Positions 17,887-24,289 of a DNA stretch of 55,197 nt are shown in pieces. Numbering within the stretch: the first letter of the stretch is position 1; the number at the start of each line of letters is the position of its first letter. Below the pieces are notes generated by a model that worked only from the letters and a program-made list of their open reading frames with translations, was not told the DNA's origin and made no database searches. The DNA is taken from positions 1 through 55,197 of the forward strand of contig UQAZ01000013.1 in NCBI GenBank assembly GCA_900539165.1, written 5' to 3'. The position numbers were made by a program, and so were the translations under genes. The stretch comes from an uncultured Oscillospiraceae bacterium. GTDB taxonomy: Bacteria > Bacillota > Clostridia > Oscillospirales > Acutalibacteraceae.

Positions 17887-18474
17887 TTATATCTCCTTAC
17901 TGTTTTGAGTTAGTAACTCTTTGTTAATTATATTATTTATTTCATCGACACATCTGTTAAGATCATCGTTGATAACATTGTATTTATAAAGCGGTGCAAT
18001 CTCGATTTCTCGTTTTGCAATTTCCATTCTGTTCTTAATATCCTGCACATCGTTAGTGCATCTGCCAAACAGCCTTTTTTCCAACACCTCAAGATTAGGA
18101 GGCAGAAGAAAAATTGTTATAGCGTCGGGTCTGAGCTTCATTATACTCTGTGCGCCCTGAACATCAATAATAAGAAAACAAATCTTACCCTCTTTAATTG
18201 ACTTTTCAACGCCCGACACAGGTGTACCGTAATAGCAATTATTGTATCGTGCGTATTCCAAAAGTTCATCGTTGACTATCATCATTTGAAAATCGGAATC
18301 ACTTTTGAAATAATAGTTGACACCGTCGATTTCACCGTCACGAGGCTTTCTTGTGGTAGCCGAAACGGACTCAACAACATCATCACGCTTTTTCTTTAGC
18401 TCCTGAAAAACAGTATCCTTACCGCAACCACTCGGAGCAGATAAAATAACAAGCAGTCCTTTATTATTCATCAT
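17887..18474 (-). CDS. gmk: Guanylate kinase
   Basis: About 195-residue kinase that turns GMP and ATP into GDP and ADP. P-loop is SAPSGCGKDTV, with Asp where Ser is commonest (GKS/GKD variants occur), then SATTRKPRDGE (GMP binding) and VDGVNYYF. Two ATG codons (18474, 18471) lie 6 and 9 nt after GGAGG; a TTG just upstream is unlikely. It overlaps the remA stop, and its Shine-Dalgarno is inside remA. Confidence 0.96.
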   Translation of the reverse strand: MMNNKGLLVILSAPSGCGKDTVFQELKKKRDDVVESVSATTRKPRDGEIDGVNYYFKSDSDFQMMIVNDELLEYARYNNCYYGTPVSGVEKSIKEGKICFLIIDVQGAQSIMKLRPDAITIFLLPPNLEVLEKRLFGRCTNDVQDIKNRMEIAKREIEIAPLYKYNVINDDLNRCVDEINNIINKELLTQNSKEI

Positions 18475-18715
18475 CAAATACCTCCGCTCCGAATCTTGCA
18501 GAAATTTGCTTTAGCTCCATATAGCTTAAAACAACATTATCGCTGTCTGTTATTATTACGCTCATGGTTTTTCTTCCGTGCGTAGCGTCAATCAATGTGC
18601 CGTTTTCTTTGCTTTTTTGCACAATTCTCTTAGCCGGTGCGCTTTCAGGAGAAATGATAGAAATAACTCTGTCTGCATTTATTAAATTTCCAAAGCCTAT
18701 ATTTACAAGATTCAT
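18464..18715 (-). CDS. remA: RemA family DNA-binding regulator (DUF370)
   Basis: An 83-residue protein beginning MNLVNIGFGNLINADRVISI, with PESAPAKRIV, and GTLIDATHGRKTMSVI, the strong DUF370 signature. Bacillus RemA forms DNA-binding rings and activates biofilm matrix and osmoprotection operons. The order yicC-remA-gmk matches Bacillus yloC-remA-gmk. Confidence 0.95.
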   Translation of the reverse strand: MNLVNIGFGNLINADRVISIISPESAPAKRIVQKSKENGTLIDATHGRKTMSVIITDSDNVVLSYMELKQISARFGAEVFDDE

Positions 18716-18728
18716 AAGTCATTACCAT

Positions 18729-19607
18729 TTATTCGATATTTTGAATTTGTTCTCTGATTTTTTCTACCTCTGACTTAATGTCGACAACCTTTCTTGCAAT
18801 ATCAACATCATTTGCCTTTGAGCCGATTGTATTAGCTTCACGGTTGATTTCCTGAACAAGAAAGTCAATCTTTCTTCCGATAGGCTCGTCTGAGGATATA
18901 AAGGAATTAAGCTGCTCGATATGAGAACGAAGCCTTACAGTTTCTTCCGCAACGGCAACCTTGTCTGCATAGATTGCAACCTCTTGAATAATTCTCTGCT
19001 CATCAAGGGATACATCGCCAATCAGCTCGTGGACTCTTTCTACAAGCTTGTCATTGTATTCCTTAACGGTTTCGGGAGAACGCTCCTCAATAAATGAAAC
19101 ACATTCCAAAATGTACTCGCCTCTTGAATGAATATCGTCGTACATTTTTTTGCCCTCAACGCTGCGCATTTCAACAAACTTTTCAAGTGCTTCGTCACAA
19201 ACTTTGCATACATAGCTCCAGATTTTATCTTCATCCTCTTCACTCTTACGAACAACGAGAACATCAGGAAATCTTGAAACGGTAGAAGCGCCAAAATCTT
19301 CTTTAAGGTCGTACTGCTCACTAAGCTGTTTTAACGCCTTAACATATGCACCCGCAAGTGTGTGATTAACCTCAACACTTGCTGTTTCCGTATCAAGCGC
19401 TTCGATAGTTACAAAGCATTCAACTTTTCCTCTTGAAACCTTTGAATTGATATATGATTTAAGTTTTTCATCCAAGAAGCCGTATTGTCTCGGAATCCTT
19501 GATGAAAACTCAAAATATCTGTGATTTACAGACTTTAATTCAACGGCGATAACATAACCGTCTATTTCTTTTTGGGCTCTGCCGAAGCCGGTCATTGACT
19601 TAATCAT
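18729..19607 (-). CDS. YicC/YloC family endoribonuclease
   Basis: A 292-residue protein with MIKSMTGFGRAQ at the N-terminus, ELKSVNHRYFEFSSRIPR, and the C-terminal DUF1732 segment ending SFISSDEPIGRKIDFLVQEINREANTIGSKA. The family is linked to RNA decay in Escherichia coli. It is the first gene of the housekeeping cluster, behind a clear promoter, with AAAAGGGG as the ribosome-binding site. Confidence 0.94.
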   Translation of the reverse strand: MIKSMTGFGRAQKEIDGYVIAVELKSVNHRYFEFSSRIPRQYGFLDEKLKSYINSKVSRGKVECFVTIEALDTETASVEVNHTLAGAYVKALKQLSEQYDLKEDFGASTVSRFPDVLVVRKSEEDEDKIWSYVCKVCDEALEKFVEMRSVEGKKMYDDIHSRGEYILECVSFIEERSPETVKEYNDKLVERVHELIGDVSLDEQRIIQEVAIYADKVAVAEETVRLRSHIEQLNSFISSDEPIGRKIDFLVQEINREANTIGSKANDVDIARKVVDIKSEVEKIREQIQNIE

Positions 19608-19635
19608 TTACATACCCCTTTTCAATCTTTTATAT

Positions 19636-19664
19636 ATTATAATTAATGGTTATATGCAAGTCAA
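19636..19664 (-). promoter_or_regulatory. Promoter of the yicC-to-spoVM cluster
   Basis: Minus strand TTGACT (19659-19664), 17 nt spacer, TATAAT (19636-19641), about 29 nt before the yicC ATG. It is the only strong promoter seen ahead of this 13 kb gene run. Confidence 0.8.
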
Positions 19665-19718
19665 TGTTTTGTTCACATATTATTTACAATATTCACAATA
19701 TATTTACAACAGAGTGCT

Positions 19719-19746
19719 AAAAAAGAGCATCTAAATTGATGCTCTA
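19719..19746 (-). terminator. Terminator after the nanA operon
   Basis: Perfect stem AGAGCATC / GATGCTCT with a 6-7 nt loop, followed on the minus strand by TTTTTT. It closes the nanA plus membrane-protein unit. Confidence 0.88.
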
Positions 19747-19751
19747 ATTAG

Positions 19752-20390
19752 TTATTCGGTTTCATCCTGTGAAGCCTCAGTTTCCTGAGTTTCACTCTCC
19801 GTTGCCTGCTCTGTTGTTGTCATATCGCTTGACTCCAACAAGGTAGATTTATGCTTAATAGTTGTCTTTTCGTCATAAAAATTCATTTGCATAAGTATCG
19901 GTAAAACCTCATTATCTAAGAAGTTTTGGTCTGCCGAGTCATTAATGATTACATAAGCGGTAGTAGATGCCTCTTGATACCTAAGAGCCTCCTGCATACC
20001 TCCGATACCGTCAACCTCTTCGCCGTCAACGAATATATATGTACCCTTTATAACGATAGTTCCCTCATATGCTTGCTGCAAGGTTGTTGTTGATTCGCTT
20101 ATTGATTCATCAGGTGTAGCTGATGTTTTTGCACCGTTAAAGCTGATGTTTCCTGTAAGATAAAGCACACAAAAAGCAACGGCAAGTGCAACGATTATTA
20201 AAATTGTTACAGTCAATCGCACCTTTGAGGCTTTTGACGAATCCTTTTTGAACCTGTGTCTCTCAAGGGTAGGTCCGCTATGCTTGTCGTGCGTAACATT
20301 CATAGTAACCGCATCGTCCGAACCCTTATAAGATGCATCATCTATATTATGTACAACGAGAGGATTATCCAATTTTTCCTTATTGTCCAT
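19752..20390 (-). CDS. Single-pass membrane protein, possible ExbD-like outer domain
   Basis: 212 residues. A charged cytoplasmic N-terminus (about 1-55) leads to one transmembrane helix (about 58-80, VRLTVTILIIVALAVAFCVL). An outer domain follows (about 105-180) with GTIVIKGTYIFVDGEEV, AYVIINDSADQNFLDNEVLPILMQMNF. This beta-alpha pattern resembles the ExbD/TolR periplasmic fold, a weak structural impression only. The tail is Thr/Glu-rich, low complexity. It starts 1 nt after the nanA stop with its Shine-Dalgarno (GGAGAAT) inside nanA's last codons, so expression is coupled to nanA. Function unknown. Confidence 0.75.
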   Translation of the reverse strand: MDNKEKLDNPLVVHNIDDASYKGSDDAVTMNVTHDKHSGPTLERHRFKKDSSKASKVRLTVTILIIVALAVAFCVLYLTGNISFNGAKTSATPDESISESTTTLQQAYEGTIVIKGTYIFVDGEEVDGIGGMQEALRYQEASTTAYVIINDSADQNFLDNEVLPILMQMNFYDEKTTIKHKSTLLESSDMTTTEQATESETQETEASQDETE

Positions 20391-20391
20391 A

Positions 20392-21300
20392 TTATTCTCC
20401 CAATTCCGAAACGTATCTTTCTATTTTATCAACAATGTCCTGTACCTTTTGAGAATACTCTACCTCCAAGAACGGTGATCTTGGTACGCCTGCATCAACA
20501 CCGAATCTTCTTGAAATTACCTGCTTTGCTGCACCGTAAAGTGATTCGAGAGAGAGTAAATCAAAAATAACATCGTTAATTTTATACTGAAGCTTCTTTG
20601 CCTGCTGAATCTTGTCTTCATTAATAAGCTTATCAAGAGCAACAAAAAGCTCAGGCATTGTACCGTAAGTACCTCCGATTCCTGCATTTGCTCCCATAAG
20701 TCTCCCGCCCAAAAACTGCTCATCGGAGCCGTTAAAGATAATAAAATCATCCCCTGCGACAGTTCTGTATCTTTCCATATTATAAACAGGTTCTTCACTG
20801 TTTTTAATACCGATTACCTTTGGATTTTCAGCCATTTTCTTAAACAAATCAAGAGGCAGGTTAAATCCTGTAAGCTGAGGAATATTATAAATAATAAACG
20901 GAAGCTCGGTAGAATCTATAATTCCCTGCCAATGCTTTTCTACGCATTTCGGAGAAAGTCTGTAATAAACGGACGGAACGGCAGAAACCGCATCAACTCC
21001 GACAGCTTCGGCATGCTTAGCAAGCTTAATACTTTCTTTGGTGCCTGCACAGCCTACATGAACAATAACTGTAAAATCGTCACCGGCAGCTTCCTTTACT
21101 GCCTCAACAACCTGCATTCTTTCCTCTGTGCTGAGCAAAAAGCCTTCACCTGTGCTGCCGCATACGTATACGCCGCTGACACCCTTAGACTTGTAAACTT
21201 TAACAAGCTTTTTAATCTCCTCTGTGTTAATATTGTCGTCCTTGTCATAGATTGTATTAAGAGCGACAAAAACACCCTTGAATTTTTCTGTATTATACAT
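20392..21300 (-). CDS. nanA: N-acetylneuraminate lyase
   Basis: 302-residue DHDPS/NAL-family aldolase that cleaves sialic acid to N-acetylmannosamine and pyruvate. GSTGEGFLL gives the pyruvate-carboxylate site, YNIPQLTGF holds catalytic Tyr138 and GIKNSE the Schiff-base Lys166. NGSDEQFLGG and GANAGIGGTYG match NAL rather than DapA. The divergent nanE-nanK pair confirms the pathway. Strong promoter, GGTGATG Shine-Dalgarno and ATG at 21300. Confidence 0.94.
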   Translation of the reverse strand: MYNTEKFKGVFVALNTIYDKDDNINTEEIKKLVKVYKSKGVSGVYVCGSTGEGFLLSTEERMQVVEAVKEAAGDDFTVIVHVGCAGTKESIKLAKHAEAVGVDAVSAVPSVYYRLSPKCVEKHWQGIIDSTELPFIIYNIPQLTGFNLPLDLFKKMAENPKVIGIKNSEEPVYNMERYRTVAGDDFIIFNGSDEQFLGGRLMGANAGIGGTYGTMPELFVALDKLINEDKIQQAKKLQYKINDVIFDLLSLESLYGAAKQVISRRFGVDAGVPRSPFLEVEYSQKVQDIVDKIERYVSELGE

Positions 21301-21317
21301 AATTCATCACCACAAAC

Positions 21318-21346
21318 ATAATATCATATAAGAACTTCTTTTTCAA
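21318..21346 (-). promoter_or_regulatory. nanA promoter
   Basis: Minus strand TTGAAA (21341-21346), 17 nt, TATTAT (21318-21323). The -10 sits in TATATGATATTAT, a near-identical copy of the sequence at the divergent nanE -10. Confidence 0.78.
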
Positions 21347-21364
21347 CATATTATGAATAAATTA

Positions 21365-21392
21365 TTGATATTTACTTTCTATATGATATAAT
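21365..21392 (+). promoter_or_regulatory. nanE promoter
   Basis: TTGATA (21365-21370), 16 nt spacer, TATAAT (21387-21392). The nanE ATG begins 7 nt after the -10 hexamer, so a transcript from this promoter would start almost at the ATG and have no ribosome-binding site. Confidence 0.65.
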
Positions 21393-21398
21393 AAAAAT

Positions 21399-22115
21399 AT
21401 GAATAATTTTAACGAAGAAATTTTAAGAAAAATCAAAGATGGATTAATCGTATCTTGTCAGGCGCTAAGCACCGAACCGTTATACGATTCCTACATTATG
21501 TCAAAAATGGCTTATGCAGCTATGCTCGGCGGTGCGGTTGGCATCAGAGCAAATACAATAGTAGACATTAAAGCCATAAAAGAAGTAGTTGATTTGCCGA
21601 TTATTGGAATAATCAAAGAAGTCTATGATGACAGCGATGTATATATTTCACCGACAATGAAAGAAATTGACGCTCTTGTTGAGGCAGGCTGTGAAATTAT
21701 TGCAACCGATGCAACCAAAAGAGTAAGACCTAACGGAAAAAGCTTTGAGGAGTTTTTTACAGAGGTACGAAAAAAATATCCAAATCAGCTGTTTATGGCA
21801 GACACTTCCTGCTTTGAGGAAGGCAAGCTTGCAGCCGAGCTTGGTTGTGACTTAATCGGCACAACAATGGCAGGTTACACACCTTACACTAAAGGAAGAA
21901 TGCTTCCTGATGTTGAGCTTATTAAGAAGTATTCAACCGAACTTAGCAGCCCTATTATTGCTGAGGGTGGAATATGGTCACCGCAAGATTTGCTCAATGT
22001 GTATGAGGCGGGAGCTTACTCTGCTGTTTGCGGAACTGCCATAACAAGACCTATGGATATAACAAAAAGATTTGTAAAAGCCTTGGAGGACGCAAATGAG
22101 AATACTGTGCTTTGA
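21399..22115 (+). CDS. nanE: N-acetylmannosamine-6-phosphate 2-epimerase
   Basis: 238-residue TIM-barrel enzyme that converts ManNAc-6-P to GlcNAc-6-P. GLIVSCQALSTEPLYDS, GAVGIRANTI, ATDATKRVRPNG, MADTSCFEEGKLAAELGCDLIGTTMAGYT and IIAEGGIWSPQDL are family hallmarks. The ATG at 21399 is required to keep the conserved N-terminus, yet no Shine-Dalgarno precedes it. It overlaps nanK by 20 bp. Confidence 0.95.
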   Translation: MNNFNEEILRKIKDGLIVSCQALSTEPLYDSYIMSKMAYAAMLGGAVGIRANTIVDIKAIKEVVDLPIIGIIKEVYDDSDVYISPTMKEIDALVEAGCEIIATDATKRVRPNGKSFEEFFTEVRKKYPNQLFMADTSCFEEGKLAAELGCDLIGTTMAGYTPYTKGRMLPDVELIKKYSTELSSPIIAEGGIWSPQDLLNVYEAGAYSAVCGTAITRPMDITKRFVKALEDANENTVL

Positions 22116-22977
22116 TATCGGCGGTACTTTTATAAAGTACGGCTTATGTGACGAAAATTTTAAGCTCAGCGAAAAGCAGAAAATACCTACGCTTGCTCGA
22201 AACGGCGGTCAGAGCATAATTGAAAGAGTAATCGAAATAATAGAGCAGTATGATAATATTGACAGAGTAGCGATTTCGACCGCAGGACAGGTTGACAGTG
22301 AAAACGGTGTGGTTGTTTATTCTACCGACAACATTCCCTATTATACGGGTATGAGGGTTAAAAGCCTGATTGAAAACAAAACAGGCATACCTACTTTTGT
22401 AGAGAACGATGTAAACTGTGCAGCTCTCGGTGAAGCTCATTTTGGCGCTGCAAAAGGTGTGAGCGACTTTGTATGTCTTACACTCGGAACAGGAGTAGGC
22501 GGAGCAATTTATCTTAATAACAAGCTTTACAAAGGCTCTTGCTCGTCTGCCGGTGAACTCGGTCATATGATAATTCACAGCGGCGGTAAGCAATGCACCT
22601 GCGGCGGTGAAGGATGCTACGAATGCTACGCATCGGCAAACGCTCTCATCAAAGCGGTAAACAAAGTCTCCCCTGTCGAGCTTAACGCTTTTCAGATATT
22701 TGAAAAAGAAAACATTGAAAAGCCTGAAATTCGTTCCGAAATAGACAAGTGGATTGATGAAATTATTACCGGTTTGGTAAATATTATTTATATTTTTAAT
22801 CCGTCAATGATTGTACTCGGAGGCGGTATTATGAATGAAGATTACATTATCGAACTTATAGACAGAAAAATCTATACGAGATTAATGGACAATTTCAAAA
22901 ATGTAAAAATCGTAAGACCTAAGCTCGGCAACAATGCCGGTATGATTGGTGCTGCTTACGAAGCTTCTAAACTGTAA
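22096..22977 (+). CDS. nanK: ROK-family sugar kinase, probable N-acetylmannosamine kinase
   Basis: 293 residues with the ATP site CFDIGGTFIKYGL, DVNCAALGEAHFG, TLGTGVGGAI and the ROK zinc site CTCGGEGCYECYAS following GELGHM. ROK kinases act on several hexoses; a ManNAc role is inferred from overlap with nanE and the divergent nanA. Its Shine-Dalgarno (GGAGG) lies within nanE. Confidence 0.9.
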   Translation: MRILCFDIGGTFIKYGLCDENFKLSEKQKIPTLARNGGQSIIERVIEIIEQYDNIDRVAISTAGQVDSENGVVVYSTDNIPYYTGMRVKSLIENKTGIPTFVENDVNCAALGEAHFGAAKGVSDFVCLTLGTGVGGAIYLNNKLYKGSCSSAGELGHMIIHSGGKQCTCGGEGCYECYASANALIKAVNKVSPVELNAFQIFEKENIEKPEIRSEIDKWIDEIITGLVNIIYIFNPSMIVLGGGIMNEDYIIELIDRKIYTRLMDNFKNVKIVRPKLGNNAGMIGAAYEASKL

Positions 22978-22982
22978 AAATA

Positions 22983-23027
22983 AATAGGCACAGCACAAAT
23001 TTTAAGCAGTGCCTATTATTTTTTTAT
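22983..23027 (+). terminator. Terminator after nanK
   Basis: AATAGGCAC / GTGCCTATT stem with a 17 nt loop, then ATTTTTTTATT on the plus strand, starting just after the nanK stop. Confidence 0.85.
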
Positions 23028-23045
23028 TCTACCATTCATTTAGAC

Positions 23046-23077
23046 AAAAAATTACTCCCGACCAACTCGGTCGGGAG
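23046..23077 (-). terminator. Strong terminator of the 23.1-23.5 kb unit
   Basis: Perfect GC-rich stem CTCCCGACC / GGTCGGGAG with a 5 nt loop. On the minus strand TAATTTTTT follows. It may also back up nanK on the plus strand, where CTTTT follows. Confidence 0.88.
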
Positions 23078-23104
23078 CTTTTATGTTATTTACTTTTTAT
23101 TTAA

Positions 23105-23228
23105 TTATCTGTACATTGGACCAAGCCTCACTAAAATTTTTAGTTGCTTTACACTAAGCCCATTGGAGTTTACCTCATTTCATAATATCTATTGAAATAA
23201 ACTAATTAGTACATCGGACTAAACCTTC
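23105..23228 (-). repeat. Three diverged copies of an SD-ATG cassette
   Basis: Minus-strand copies at 23209-23228, 23158-23176 and 23111-23129 fit the pattern GAGG-YTTRGTCCRATG, with the middle copy diverged (GAGGTAAACTCCAATG). ATGs are at 23214, 23163 and 23116, 51 and 47 nt apart. The resulting peptides would be MY, MGLV and MYR. Confidence 0.55.
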
Positions 23229-23424
23229 CTAATTTATTTGTTTGAATTTTAAGAGCCATCTACTCTGATTGTGTGCAGGTCAACAATCTTATATACCTTA
23301 CTATTCACTTTTACCGACACCTACGAGTAATTTTCCGACCCTGCAAATAACTAATTAATAATCTCATAAGACACCGCTCGGTAATTAATTCCGTTTTAAT
23401 ACTCGAAGCGAAAAGTTCCGTTAT

Positions 23425-23472
23425 CTATCGGATTACTCCATAGGTGGCTGAATTATCAATCTGAAGTTTCAT
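23425..23472 (-). CDS. Possible 15-residue peptide ORF
   Basis: ATG at 23472 lies 9 nt after a strong GGAGG and encodes MKLQIDNSATYGVIR then TAG. It is the first ORF of the unidentified transcript. The good ribosome-binding site argues it is translated; its length and lack of a signal or hydrophobic segment leave the role open (leader peptide, or remnant of a broken gene). Confidence 0.35.
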   Translation of the reverse strand: MKLQIDNSATYGVIR

Positions 23473-23531
23473 AACATCAAGCCTCCTTTTTATTTACTTA
23501 TGTATCAAGTATCTCTCTTGATTTCATCTGT

Positions 23532-23560
23532 ATAATAGCATACTTTTTAGATATTGTCAA
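23532..23560 (-). promoter_or_regulatory. Strong promoter of the unidentified unit
   Basis: Minus strand TTGACA (23555-23560), 17 nt spacer, TATTAT (23532-23537). It is back to back with the DUF1292 promoter 58 bp away. Confidence 0.8.
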
Positions 23561-23617
23561 TAGTTTTTTTCAACATTTTATGATTTTTTGCACGAATTTA
23601 ACAAATGAAATAAAGTA

Positions 23618-23646
23618 TTGACTAATTTATATATTAATATTATAAT
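23618..23646 (+). promoter_or_regulatory. Promoter for the DUF1292 gene
   Basis: TTGACT (23618-23623), 17 nt spacer, TATAAT (23641-23646), 29 nt before the ATG at 23676. Confidence 0.78.
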
Positions 23647-23675
23647 TATAGCAACACAGATAAGGAGTGACTACG

Positions 23676-23993
23676 ATGGAAAACGAAGAAATCTATGAGC
23701 CTGATCTCTTGTCGGTAACCGATGAAGACGGAAATGAAATCGTATTTGAACTGTTAGAAAGATACGAGACCGACGAAGACGTATATGTTGCAATTACAGA
23801 ATATCACGATACTGCCGAAGAAATTGTTGAAGCAGATTACGAGGTAATTATTCTCAAGGTTGTAAATGACGAGAACGGTGACGAGTATCTTGAGGAAATT
23901 CAGGATGAAATAGAATACGAGCAGGTATCCGACATACTTATGTCTATGGTTGAAAAAAAGTATGATGTGGAATACTTTGAGCCTGAACAGTAA
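23676..23993 (+). CDS. DUF1292 family acidic protein
   Basis: 105 residues, very acidic, with the DUF1292 pattern LLSVTDEDGNEIVFELLERYETDEDVYVAI...ADYEVIILKVVNDENGDEYLEEI. Members are small cytosolic proteins (YrzB type) without a settled function. The ATG at 23676 is chosen over an in-frame GTG at 23667 because AAGGAG lies 8 nt before the ATG and overlaps the GTG. It is a single-gene unit directly upstream of the probable 6S RNA. Confidence 0.9.
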   Translation: MENEEIYEPDLLSVTDEDGNEIVFELLERYETDEDVYVAITEYHDTAEEIVEADYEVIILKVVNDENGDEYLEEIQDEIEYEQVSDILMSMVEKKYDVEYFEPEQ

Positions 23994-24024
23994 TATTTCT
24001 TTTATTTTGGCATAATATATAATC

Positions 24025-24217
24025 AGTCTGCGCATCTCGACAACCTGTTGTCTAAATAACCCGAACAATTCTATATATTAGGGAATCAGACTCTGACCGG
24101 TGGGAATGCAGACCTCCCTCTTTTGAGGACGCTGGGAGTACAAAACCTGTTGGGTGATGCCCACCTGCTTTAACTGCAGGTTATATTCGATGATGGGCGG
24201 ATGTGCGGACTATTTTT
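24025..24217 (+). ncRNA. ssrS: Probable 6S RNA
   Basis: About 190 nt, the length of 6S RNA, which binds and sequesters the vegetative RNA polymerase holoenzyme. The ends pair in a 12 bp closing stem (AGTCTGCGCATC with GATGTGCGGACT), followed by TATTTTT. The interior has short interrupted stems, including ACCTGC / GCAGGT around a 7 nt loop near 24166-24184 and CTCCC / GGGAG near 24115-24139. I recognise the overall 6S layout, not a decisive motif. A TATAAT lies at 24018-24023, but I found no good -35. Confidence 0.6.
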
Positions 24218-24235
24218 AACTGAATATTTACCAAA

Positions 24236-24260
24236 GAAAAACTCCCGTTGAATCAACGGG
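24236..24260 (-). terminator. Terminator after the epimerase gene
   Basis: CCCGTTG / CAACGGG stem with a 3 nt loop, followed on the minus strand by AGTTTTTC. The plus side has ATTTTAATTTT, so it may act in both directions. Confidence 0.82.
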
Positions 24261-24289
24261 ATTTTAATTTTGTGTTATGTATTAAGAGA

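Larger units (their letters stand above)
23055..23525 (-). ncRNA. Unidentified transcription unit, candidate non-coding or leader RNA
   Basis: A consensus promoter (TTGACA-17-TATTAT) at 23532-23560 and a strong terminator at 23046-23077 bracket about 470 nt that contains no plausible protein on either strand. The transcript carries a strong GGAGG followed by a 15-codon ORF, and nearer the 3' end three similar Shine-Dalgarno plus ATG cassettes that each stop within 2-4 codons. It contains none of the core signatures I know for RNase P RNA, tmRNA or SRP RNA. It could be a regulatory RNA, a peptide gene, or a decayed gene. Coordinates are those of the predicted transcript. Confidence 0.5.

Noticed and set aside
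23055..23525. RNase P RNA, tmRNA or SRP RNA for the unidentified unit
   Set aside because: The core sequences of these RNAs (for example GAGGAAAGTCC, a tRNA-like 3' end with CCA, or GGTCAGGTCCGGAAGG) are not present.
23994..24289. Reading the 6S candidate on the minus strand
   Set aside because: The T-run follows the plus-strand end only, and the minus strand has no terminator at the other side.
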